A stretch of DNA of 64,000 nt. It comes from Kondoa malvinella. Lineage: Eukaryota; Basidiomycota; Agaricostilbomycetes; Agaricostilbales; Kondoaceae. Every line of letters begins with the position of its first letter. Position 1 is the stretch's first letter. The position numbers and the translations under genes are program-made. The notes under the pieces were generated by a model. The model had not been told where the DNA came from and made no database searches. It saw only the letters and a program-made list of their open reading frames with translations. This document shows, piece by piece, positions 1 to 9,935 of this stretch. Location: assembly GCA_039545315.1 (NCBI GenBank), contig BCIM01000001.1:2513783-2577782 (forward strand), given 5' to 3'.

Positions 1-2332
1 TAGGCAGGAGATCAATCCGCTCGAAATAGGGCCTCAGAAACCCTTTGCTGTTCCAGTAAGTGTCCCTATCTTCGGGGTAGGCAACAAACTGAAAGCCTCT
101 AGCACAATGGTGGCCGCAAGATCCTGGCACTGGACGTCTTTGCAGAAGAAGCCAGTCAAGTCGTTGTGCTTGGTGACTACAAAGAAGAAAACAATTTATA
201 CAAGCCTCAACGTAACAGCGGCAGGCAGCAGCCATCGCGGCAGCAGTCGACAAGCAGTCTGAAAGACCTAGACTTTGAAGTGGCAATGCCAGATGCACCG
301 GTTACTTTCTCCTTCAAGGTCGAATTCGAAGGCATCGGCATCTCTTTGGTCAACAGTAGAATGCATGAACTCACATACATATCCTTCCGTGGCTTGGATC
401 TCAGTTATTCCGATACCCCGATCAGCCAAGATTATACTCTCGGAATCAAGTGGATACAACTCGATAACCAATTGTAAGATAGGTTGATTTGCTGGCCTGA
501 TCGTGCTAACCTGCACTGTTTAGATTCGGTGGAATATTCCCCATCATCCTATACCCTTCCGTGATTCCCAAGGATGGACAAGAGCTTGAAGCTCATCCAA
601 ACGTGCACGCTAGCGCGACTGTCATGAAAGACAAGGCGCACGGTGTCACTTATGTCAAATATGCCGTAAGCTCATCCGTGTCGCGTATGCTCGTATGCTG
701 AGCTGTGCATAGACGATTCTTCTGCAACAAATGACTATCGAAATTGATGAAGACTTCATCTTCTCCGTCATCGATTTCGCACGCTTCGATGGCGCTAGTT
801 GGCAAAACGACAAGCCCTCGTGAGTAGGACTCTATGTTTTCTGTTCGAATTGCTGACTGGCGTATGTAGATGCCTGACGGAAGAGTCTGCCGAAATAGGC
901 GAACCCAGGCCAGCCACTGCCGCCAACGACCTCTACTTTGAGATTCTTCACCTGCAGCCAATACAGCTGGATCTTTCGTTCATGCGTACCGAGACTCTGA
1001 ACAGCGATTCCAAGTAAGCCATACGCATTCGTATCAGCGCCAGGCTAATGCTATCGCAGAACCTTCTTGGACAACCGGAACCCGGTGGCCTTCTTCCTCA
1101 ATGCGCTGACTATGGCACTTGGCAATGTGAATGACGCACCTATACGACTCAACATGTTACTCCTGGAGAATGTACGTTTAGCTCTGCCCGTCTTACAGGA
1201 AAGAGCCGTTCTGCACTACTCCCAGCAATTCACCAGCCAGCTTTATCGGGTCCTTGGCTCAGCAGACTTCCTCGGCAATCCCATTGGCTTGTTCCAGAAT
1301 GTCAGCTCAGGCGTTGCGGATGCCTTCTATGCGCCCTATGAGGGTCTTGTAGGAGGCGATGTTGGGGCCACAATGGCTAAGGTCAGCTTATACCTACCAC
1401 TTTCGACATTGCTGATAAATAGCAGGCGTACGGCAATCTGGTCAAGAAGACTGTCTTTGGTATCAGCGACAGTATGTCAAAGGTCACCGGCTCCATCGGC
1501 AAAGGTCTTTCTGCGGCGACGCTCGACAAGGAATTCCAAAGTCGCAGACGAATGCGCAGATCGAGAAACAAGCCGAAGCATGCACTGTATGGTGTTACTA
1601 GCGGTGCCGAAGGTTTCGTCACAAGTGTGGCTAGTGGTTTCGAGGGACTGGCTGTGAGTGTCTCGATCTTGACACCAATAAGGCTGACCATTGCCGATAG
1701 CGGAAACCACTGGAAGGTGCTGAGGCTGATGGGCCGGCAGGCTTCTTCAAGGGTGTCGGAAAAGGTCTCGTTGGGTAAGCAATATTGGCAGACGCCAGCA
1801 CCGCGCTGAGCTAATCGCTTAATCCGATAGAGCGTTCACCAAGCCCGCAGTGGGCATCTTCGACATGGCCAGCAGTGTCACCGAAGGCATCCGGAACACG
1901 ACGACTGTCTTTGATCCCTCAGCTATTGATCGAGTGCGATTACCTCGACACATTGCTTCCGATGGCATCTTGCGGCCGTACCAAGAACGAGAAGCGTTAG
2001 GTCAATTCTGGCTCAAGAATCTGGAGAATGGGCGATACTTCAAGGAAGACTACGTTGCACATCTCGACATTCAAACGGACGAAGAGAATCACGATCTGGT
2101 CGTTATCCTTACTCAGACTCGGATCTTGCTGGTTCGCGTGCTCAAGCTCAAAGTTGCGTGGGACGTGCCGCTTTCCGACCTACAAAGCATTTCGCTCGAA
2201 CCAAAGGGCATCGCTCTGATACTGCGCAAAGGCGTGCCCGGACCATTCTTGGCCATACCGACGCAGGCTTCAAGATTGTGGCTGTTCAGTTCTTTGGAAA
2301 GGGTCGTCAATAACCACAACAAGAACTTCTAG
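1..2332 (+). CDS. VPS13: VPS13 lipid-transfer protein, C-terminal part (5' truncated)
   Basis: The reading begins before the window and ends at TAG 2330-2332. VPS13 proteins are very large bridge-like lipid transporters at membrane contact sites; only the C-terminal section is here. Visible family features are the segment ILALDVFAEEASQVVVLGDY after an intron at about 56-120, then VEFEGIGISLVNSRMHELTY, the VAFFLNALTMALG and LYRVLGSADFLGNPIGLF stretches of the VPS13/ATG2-type C-terminal region, the Gly-rich FGISDSMSKVTGSIGKGLSA block, and the final PH-like region that starts near DRVRLPRHIASDGILRPY. At least seven short introns are needed to keep the frame. The C-terminus (VVNNHNKNF) looks intact. 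It is transcribed toward the minus-strand gene at 2412-3111, with about 80 bp between the two stops. Family assignment is confident; exact splice sites are inferred. Confidence 0.9.
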
Positions 2333-2411
2333 ATGACGGGTAGCTAATGTAATACAGACGCAGTTCAAATTGTACAATGATAATCTCGTGAATGTCCTAA
2401 TCTGCCCTTGC

Positions 2412-3111
2412 CTACTTCTTGTACTTGACAGAGTACTCGACAGTGTTGTTGGCATTCGGGTTAGTGTTAGGCTTGGCTGATTGCGAGCAAGACGAGGCAT
2501 GAGCGAGCATATATAGTGCCTGGACAGACTGAGACGTACGCTTAAAGTCAATGCTAAATTGATCACATCCAGTCAGCGATGAGTCAATGCGACGACTTCG
2601 AGCTCACTAGACCAGCTCATTCTTCTCAGCGGTCCACTCAGAGTTGGCTAGACAGACGATTAACGACGCGAAAAGACAAAGACCTCGGAGACTTACTGTC
2701 AGCATACCACACGATTTCATCACTTCCTGCATCCCTAACCTCAGCAGTAGTGTGAGAGAACTGCTCTGCCGCTGTCAAAAAAGGCTATGCGAAATGACGC
2801 GAACGACGCACAGTTCCATCGGTCTTCCATTCGACTTCGTAAGTAGTCGACTTGGAGACTAGGAAGGGAGTGCTGCAGCGCTTGTTTCCATCCTCACTGA
2901 AGTCGTTTCAGCTATTGTGGCTCTAGAACGTGCTGAAAGCTCACTCGAGGCATTTCTCGACCGAGACTATCGCGAGTACACGTTCTCAGCGCTGTGTCCA
3001 ATAGATAGAGCTCCACTCACAGTCCATGACTTTGCCAGACGAGACGACGTCTTTGCCAGCCTTGAACGCGAGGAGGGAGGCGAATACAGTTTGCATGTTT
3101 GGGATGTACAT
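2412..3111 (-). CDS. Small six-exon protein of unknown function
   Basis: I do not recognise a family. Hand splicing gives exons 3111-3017, 2896-2812, 2784-2697, 2647-2608, 2553-2540 (only 14 nt) and 2476-2412. Their lengths sum to 387 nt, exactly 129 codons, giving about 128 residues. The product starts MYIPNMQTVFASLLAFKAG (a second ATG at 3096 is also possible), has a middle part with EVEWKTDGT and DEIVWYADTNSEW, and ends in an Asn/Pro-rich stretch followed by TVEYSVKYKK. There is no signal peptide of standard form and no membrane span. The spacing of Trp and Tyr residues suggests a small beta-rich fold, but that is only an impression. The first donor (GTGGAG) is atypical, so the exon 1/2 join is the weakest point. 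It lies tail-to-tail with VPS13. Confidence 0.55.
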
Positions 3112-3313
3112 GGTTGCTTGCTTTGTCTTTGCCTGCTTGGGTACTGTCTACTCTGCGGTAGTGTGTCTGGAGCTGGTGGTCAAAGAGCAAAGAGCAACAC
3201 AATCAGACAGGAGGGAGATGACGTGAACACGTGATCGCTGTGGGTCGCCGCATTCTCAAAACGATACGAGTGAAGAAGCTCAGGACAGAACAGGCAGTAC
3301 ACTAGCTTCAAGC

Positions 3314-4465
3314 CTAGCATACATCCTCCGCTTCTGGCGCTTCCCCAACTTTAGGTCCCAAATCTCTTGCGACAGTTCTATCAAACAGTTCAAGGAGCAT
3401 GTCACTGCACTCGCGTCAACCAATGCAGGATCAACTGCTTGACAACTTACAAGCAGACGCGCTATTATCGAATATCAGCCAGGTCAAATACAGTGGGAGA
3501 AAACTCACACTCAGCGCAGCATCGAAACGACCTTTCGAGCTCATATCGCGAATGAAAGCGTGGTTGGCGTTCAATTCGCAGAAGTTGGCGTTGACTTTAT
3601 TCTCTTGCAATGCAGCTCGGATCTAAAGATCATGAGTACAGCGCGAATTGAGCTGAAGTGGCTTACTTTAGTGCGACCTGTGATAAATCTGAGCTGTGCG
3701 GTTTAAGGACAGAGCGACAAAGCACTTACCTTCCTGAGGCACATGCGGATCCGACCTCCCAAAGATCATGAGCAGTTCTGAGGCATAATCAGAAGTCACA
3801 CAGCAGCCGTTTTCGAGTCGACTGACCACCTCGAATCTCTTTACATCTAGCCAGCGAATCCGATCCAGTCGAGCCCAAAGTCTCGCCGTGAATGTCTGTT
3901 GCAAAATAGCATACAGCCGACAAGACACGAGGATCAAGAGCGCAGCGAAATGCCAGATGCCCGCCCTAATCACGTAAGCTGGGCAAATGAGGGCGGAGGA
4001 AAGGCATACAAGACACATGCCAGTAGTCGCTATGCGTCCATTGCAATTCGGTAGACTGATCAAGAGATCCACAGCCGCTTTTGCGTCTGTTCACTGCATC
4101 GGCAATGTTCCACGCGGAGCGAACGTAGGGTAGGGAACCAACCAGAGTCATACGCATCCAATCGTTTCAGCGCCTTGTACTTGTTTCCCGCATCGGTACC
4201 AGGTACATCATACGGTAATGCTTCCGTCCCAGCGAATTCATGAAAGCACGAAGGAACAGCGCAAACGTAGCCTTGAGAAGCTATCGCGTTGGCAAATCGC
4301 AAGACTGGAGCACTGGCTTGATAGATCTCGCTCCAGACAACGACACCGGGGAATTTAGCTGAGACAGGACATGAGATAAAAAAGGTCTTCAAGCAGAAGC
4401 GGTTCACCTTTTGGATACTCGGGAAGGTTAGGGGAGATCAGGTAGACGCGCATAGGGCCTTTCAT
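3314..4465 (-). CDS. Dienelactone hydrolase family protein
   Basis: This is an alpha/beta hydrolase of the dienelactone hydrolase (DLH) family, enzymes that open lactone or ester bonds; the natural substrate in fungi is usually unknown. Eight exons (4465-4408, 4358-4143, 4086-4010, 3965-3830, 3777-3730, 3677-3667, 3622-3509, 3409-3314) sum to 756 nt, a 251-residue protein, the usual family length. Family marks in order are the strand-helix block FPGVVVWSEIYQASAPVLRF, the nucleophile elbow TTGMCLGGHLAF with the Cys (catalytic position), the ELLMIFGRSDPHVPQEGR segment with the Asp, and NANHAFIRDMSSKGRFDAAL with the active-site His. All three members of the Cys-Asp-His triad are present. One exon is only 11 nt. 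The ATG at 4465 faces HSP104 across a roughly 420-bp divergent promoter. Cytosolic location is inferred from the lack of a leader. Confidence 0.87.
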
Positions 4466-4889
4466 AATGCATAAGTCTTAGATAGAAAGTACAGAGGAGA
4501 GCAAAAAACCGGTGAGAGTGTCGACATCGTGGTAAGTCTCTTTTATTAACATCCTGGGTCACAATGCAAGGTAATGTGCTTCGAATTGGTCAAGGCAGCT
4601 GTAGAGAGGCCCCACAGCACGATATGGAGCTGGAGAAGGCGAAGTGACCGTCGGGATGAAGCTGTATTTTTCTCGAATATGCGCGAGTCGACGAGCGCCG
4701 CCGAGAACAGCAGGCTGCGCACATATATACCGCTCGTCTGTTCTCCGCTGTCATAGACCTCTTCCCCCTAGTCTCTGTCGTTTGCGAGCCTGCCAGAAAG
4801 TTGTGACGAATTACCTCATTGGCAATTCTCTGCTTTGCCTTGCCTGCACTTCTTTTTGAGCACTTCTATCATTCTTCTATTTTGTCACT
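4466..4889. promoter_or_regulatory. Divergent promoter between DLH gene and HSP104
   Basis: The stretch separates two start codons that point outward. On the HSP104 side there is a TATATA box at 4724-4729, about 165 bp before the ATG, followed by a pyrimidine-rich leader at 4835-4885. A minimal heat-shock-factor half-site pair, TTC-tc-GAA, sits at 4670-4677, about 50 bp upstream of the TATA box; two units is fewer than the three usually needed for strong HSF binding. That HSF acts here is inferred from the motif and from the known biology of HSP104. Confidence 0.4.
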
Positions 4890-7800
4890 ATGGCGTCCTC
4901 TTTCAAATTCACGTAAGTCTCTGCTTCGTAGGTTGGGTGTAACGAGCTCACGGACGACTATAGCGAAGCGACTGAACAAACTATTCTAGCTGCTATCCAG
5001 CTTGCACGAGACAACAGCAACTCAACAGTCACTCCAGTCCATCTCGCTGTAGCGCTCATCAATGAGAAATCCACCGCATCAGCACGAGCAGGCGCCAATC
5101 TCCTCACTTCCGTCTGCTCGAAAGCAGGCGCAGACCCTCAAGTCGTCACTCGTCAGCTACAACGCTTGCTAGTTCGCCTACCCTCTCAAGATCCTCCTCC
5201 CGAAGAAGCAGACCTCTCACCTCAATCCCACAAAGTCCTTCGCGAAGCACAAAAAGTAGCAAAAGAGAAGAACGACACCTTTATCAGTCAAGATGCTTTG
5301 GTACTCGGTTTACTGGCAGACGCTAGCGTTCTGGGAGCATTCAAGGAATCCGGTCTTACTGAAGCGGCTGTCCGATCGGCCATCACTGATATCCGCGGCT
5401 CTAAGCATGTCGATAGCAAGACTGCTGAGCAAGGATTCGAGGCCTTGGCTAAATATGCGGTGGATTTGACTGCTTTGGCTGAAGAGGGAAAATTGGATCC
5501 TGTCATGTGAGTGAACCCTCGACACGCCCAAAGCGCTTTGGCTGACATGTTTTCAGTGGACGAGACAATGAAATTCGTCGAGTCGTCCGCATCCTCTCAC
5601 GCCGAACGAAAAACAACCCTGTCTTGATCGGTCCACCTGGTGTCGGCAAGACTGCTATCGCTGAAGGACTAGCTCTGCGCATCGTTAAGTGAGTCTTTCG
5701 TCTGCAGACGAGGCATTATGCTTACTGCTTGTCTAGCCGAGATGTACCAGCGAACTTGATCGCTCGATTAATGTCGCTCGACATGGGTGCTCTAATGGCC
5801 GGTGCAAGCTACAAGGGAGAATACGAGCAGAGAATCAAAGACGTCCTTGCGGAGGTCGAAAAGGCAGAAGGCAATGTGATCCTATTCATTGACGAGATGC
5901 AGTAAGTACTCTTTTCTTGAGCTCTCAAACAGCGACTGATGCAGTCTAGCCTTATCATGGCTGGGAAAGGTGATAGTGGAATGGACGCGGCAAATATATT
6001 AAAACCTATGCTCGCCCGAGGCACTCTTCGCTGTATTGGTGCTACTACTTTGGACGAATATCGCAAATACATCGAGAAAGATGCGGCTTTCGAGCGAAGG
6101 TTCCAACAAGTACCAGTCAATGAACCATCTGTCGCCGAGGCCATCTCCATTTTGCGTGGTATCAAGGACAAATGTAAGGTTGCCCTTATTTCGATTGGTC
6201 TGATGCTAATGTGCGAGCAGACGAGGTTCATCATGGTGTGACTATTACGGATGCCGCGATTGTCCAAGCAGCCACTTTGGCTTCTCGCTATCTCACCTCG
6301 CGAAAATTACCAGACTCTGCGTAAGTTCAAATTTGAACACCTTGAAACTGTGGCTGATGCTTTTTGGTAGTATCGATCTCATCGACGAAGCAGCGTCAGG
6401 CGTTCGCGTCGCTCGAGATTCTCAACCAGAACTCATCGACGCTTTCGAACGACAAAAGCTTCAGCTGGAAGTTGAAGTTCGCGCCCTGTCCAAAGAGAAA
6501 GACGAAGCGAGCAAAGAACGCATGGAGAAAGCCAAAGAAGAGATTCGAGGCATTGATGACAAGCTTACTCCACTTCGAGCTGCATTCGATGCTCAGAAGC
6601 AAGGAGCGGAACAGATCCAACAACTCAGACAGAAGATTGATTCTCTCAAAAGCAAAGCGGATCGCGCTGAGCGAAGCTATGATCTGGCTACCGCCGCGGA
6701 TCTTCGTCACTACAGCAGTAAGGTTCTTTTGACTATCTGCAGGGCAGGGCAAGACTGACTGATGAGTGCAGTTCCTGAAACACAGCACCAGTTGGAACAG
6801 ATGGAACATCAGAAACGAATTGACGATGCGGCACGCGGCGACATTTTAGGCGAGACTGATAGCGTCACGGTCGATGCTATAGCAGAGGTAGTAGCACGAT
6901 GGAGTGAGTCTCACTGTTCCTGCAAAAGATGTATACTGACGACACTTTTCAGCTGGTGTCCCAGTCACTCGTCTCAAGGCGACCGAGAAAGAAAAATTAC
7001 TCAGCATGGAGACTATCCTCTCGAAAGAGATTGTCGGTCAACCAGAAGCCATCAAAGCTGTCTCCAATGCTATCCGTCTCTCTCGTTCTGGTTTGAACTC
7101 TCAAGATCGTCCTATCGCTTCTTTCCTTTTCTGCGGACCTTCCGGAACAGGCAAGACCCAGCTCACCAAGGCGCTTGCGCGATTCCTCTTCGACAGCGAG
7201 GATGCTCTCATAAGGATTGATGGATCGGAATACTCAGAGAAGCACAGCGTCAGCCGTCTTGTTGGTGCTCCTGCCGGTTATGTCGGATATGAAGAGGGCG
7301 GTCAATTAACTGAATTTGTCAGACGAAAGGTATGCGACCCGCGCAGTTGCTATGCAAGCTCTGATACAAACGTTCTTAGCCCTACTGCGTCGTACTGGTC
7401 GATGAGATCGAAAAAGCCTCTCGAGAATTCACTACCATGTTTTTGCAAGTCCTTGATGCCGGCAGGCTAACCGATGGCCAGGGACGAGTCGTCAATTTCA
7501 AGAACGTACGTTTTCTATGCATCTACGTACCCATCGTGTGTCGCTGATTCTGATCGATCGCAGACTTTGATCATCATGACTTCCAATCTTGGTGCTGTTC
7601 ACCTCAACGAAGCACCTGATGGTCCGATCTCGAAGCAGACAAAGGAGCTTGTCAAGGGTGCGATCCGGTAGGTTACAGTCTCCACTTGCTCCTTGATTAT
7701 ATTGACGTGTATTTCTACAGAGCTCACTTCTTGCCAGAATTCTTGGGCAGAATCGACGCGCAAATCATCTTCAACAAGCTCGGCGGAGATCAAGTGCGGC

Positions 7801-8229
7801 AGATCGTCGATGTGTAAGTCGCTTCTCAAAAAACCGATGCTCACAGCTAATACCTTTTACAGTCGCCTCAAGGAGCTTCAAAAGCGCATCGATGACAACA
7901 ACAAGAAAATCACGCTGGAAGTCAGTCCTGAAGCGAAAGATTGGCTGGGCGCTGCCGGAGTCTCGCCATTGTATGGTGCTCGACCTCTAGCTTCTGTCAT
8001 CCAACAAAATCTCCTTATCCCTCTCTCGCGGATGATTTTGTCAGAAGCGGTGCGAGATGGCGAGACTGCTCGAGTGACTCTGGATGCTCGTGCCAACCGA
8101 TTGGTCGTGGTTCCGAATCACGAGACGAACCACGAGGGTATGGAAATAGATGGGGACGATGTTGAGGTGAGCCATCTGCACATCTCACCTGACTCAAGCT
8201 TATATACTCAGGTTGAGGAACTAGATTGA
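4890..8229 (+). CDS. HSP104: HSP104/ClpB protein disaggregase
   Basis: The hexameric AAA+ disaggregase pulls polypeptides out of aggregates and also acts on prions, working with Hsp70/Hsp40 in the cytosol and nucleus. Translation starts at ATG 4890 (MASSFKFT) and crosses about eleven short introns. Domains in order: the Clp N-terminal repeat domain; NBD1 with Walker A GPPGVGKT near 5635 and Walker [10 protein letters not shown] near 5885; the coiled-coil M-domain ([20 protein letters not shown] onward, 6420-6700); NBD2 with Walker A GPSGTGKT near 7145 and Walker [12 protein letters not shown]; the sensor segment [10 protein letters not shown]; and the C-terminal [15 protein letters not shown]. 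The last intron starts after DDVE. One acceptor gives the tail VEELD and stop 8227-8229. A second acceptor, a few bases on, gives a longer tail ending at 8281. The protein is roughly 900 residues, normal for the family. Confidence 0.96.
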
Positions 8230-8436
8230 GGAATTGAACGATGGTCAAGAGCCGCCCAACAAGCGGATGCGATTCGACTGAAGTAATGTAGAAAGATATG
8301 GCGGGCACTTGTACAATCGATATGAAATGCATTTTGTACCATGTAAAGTCGTTACTGCTTGTTACACTCTTTATAGATGCACGAATATACTGCTACCACT
8401 GCCCGGACTGTGTACATAGCGACCTGCGCTGCCCCG

Positions 8437-9228
8437 CTACTGCTCGATTTTGGCCACACCAAACCGATCCGCTAGCCACTCTACTTCGTCCTGGTGCTGA
8501 AGGTAAGGCGAGGGTGGAGATGGACCGAAGTCAGAGATGCAAGACGAAGCCGAAGAGATGGATGTCGTAGGGCTGAATCCTAACGAGGACGATACTTCCG
8601 AGACGCTTCCTGCTTCGCTGTCGCCCATATCGAGTACGAAATGCACATCGTCGCCATCTCCATCGTCATCACACAGCTCGTCTTGTTCTTGATCCATTTC
8701 GACTTCAGACACTGACGGATCTGGCGAAAGAGAAGGGCAAGAGGTAGCGTATGACCGAGATGCTTCCCAACGTTGCATAGATCGGACAAAGGTAAAGTCT
8801 GCTTCTGATGTTTCCCTTCGTAGCGCCGCGAAAGCTTGCGTTTCGTGTTCTGACCATTCGCTCATTATTGAAGGGCAAGGTGAAGCTGGTAATGCAATGC
8901 AGGGAGAGCAAGGTGTGGATGGTGGTAGGATGGCTTTGCGTAGCTTTTGAGGTGGTCTCTGCCTTCTCGCTCGGGGTATAGGTGATGGCTGAAGCTAGCG
9001 AAGATGTCAATAAGAATGAATGAATGTTACAGGACATCGACCTACTGGCTCTTTGGGACGTTCAGCAGCTACCCTAGATCGTTTGCTCCTCTGCCCATTG
9101 ACCGGTAGATTAATGCCCAACTTGGGCCAATCCTTGTCTTGTCGCTTGGCATGAGAAGACATGTTGGGCATCGAGCAAGTGCGTTTCTCTTTGGCCAGCC
9201 AAGAAGGTGTCGAAGCAATAAAGGGCAT
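8437..9228 (-). CDS. Acidic, Ser-rich hypothetical protein
   Basis: No family is recognised. Two exons, 9228-9046 and 8994-8437, join in phase (GTAGGT donor, GCTAG acceptor) into 741 nt, a protein of 246 residues. The N-terminal third is basic (many Lys/Arg, for example NGQRSKRSRVAAERPKEP, a possible nuclear import signal). The middle contains WSEHETQAFAALRRE and FTFVRSMQRWEASRSY. The C-terminal half is acidic and Ser-rich (DQEQDELCDDDGDGDD, then SEVSSSLGFSP) and ends VEWLADRFGVAKIEQ. There are no membrane segments. It lies tail-to-tail with HSP104, with its stop about 160-210 bp from the HSP104 stop. The basic-then-acidic layout would suit a nuclear or chromatin-associated protein, but that is inference only. 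Confidence 0.55.
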
Positions 9229-9462
9229 GATCGTTACTTGATGGTATCGTTGCAAAGGGAAACAGTCGTTTTGAACAGAAAGATTAAGCTTTTCGACCTG
9301 CGAGCGCAGATGGAAAGACTCTTCTGCTTGGCCATGATTCTTTTATTCAGCCTTTCTATTCCGATAAAAGAAACAAAAGGCCAGAGATGACCAGTGCGGG
9401 AGCGAGTGGTACCGGTCGGCAGAGACCGCTCGCTCCAGCGTGGTAGACTCCGGTAAAGGAAA

Positions 9463-9828
9463 ATGGCAAAAGAGAGTCAAGACAAAAGGCCGATCAAGAA
9501 GATGTCTCTAAGAAGTCCACCACCAGAAGTGCACGTATGTAGCTCATAGAGCCAAGACAGAGTGCAATGTAAAGATCAAGCTACATGATTGTATAGGGGA
9601 TCGCATCTCTTCGGAGCTGGAGATTCTCCGCGGGACGAAGAGCAAGCTCGGAGACAAAAAGAAAGTGCAGTGAACGACATATATGAGCAGCGGAAGCAGA
9701 TGCAAGCACGGAACGGGCCAGCTCTGACCATGCACGAGCAATATATAGGCTTCTTTAGCAGAAGTTCCGCAGAAATGCTTGCATGGGAAAGGGTGAGAGT
9801 TGTCAACATACCGTCTAGCGCCCCATAG
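9463..9828 (+). CDS. Possible small gene, splicing unresolved
   Basis: Between two divergent start codons there is sequence that looks coding, but no model is clean. An ATG at 9463 opens MAKESQDKRPIKKMSLRSPP up to a GTATGT donor near 9535. After it, one frame (about 9600-9828) reads SPRDEEQARRQKESAVNDIY, then TMHEQY and RSSAEMLAWERVRVVNIPSS, ending in TAG. A second frame over 9605-9672 also reads plausibly (ISSELEILRGTKSKLGDKKK, stop TGA). Joining exon 1 to the longer frame needs an unusually long intron. An alternative start at 9387 (MTSAGASGTGRQRPLAPAW) precedes a possible earlier intron. A short charged helical protein is likely; its function is unknown. Confidence 0.3.
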
Positions 9829-9935
9829 GCGAGGCGTCAAGCACAGCATACCAGAGCTCCTTAATACCAGAGATTGATACGATACCATGCTTAGCCTTGC
9901 AATTTCGCGCGTCTGAGCAGCATAAAGCTCCCAGA

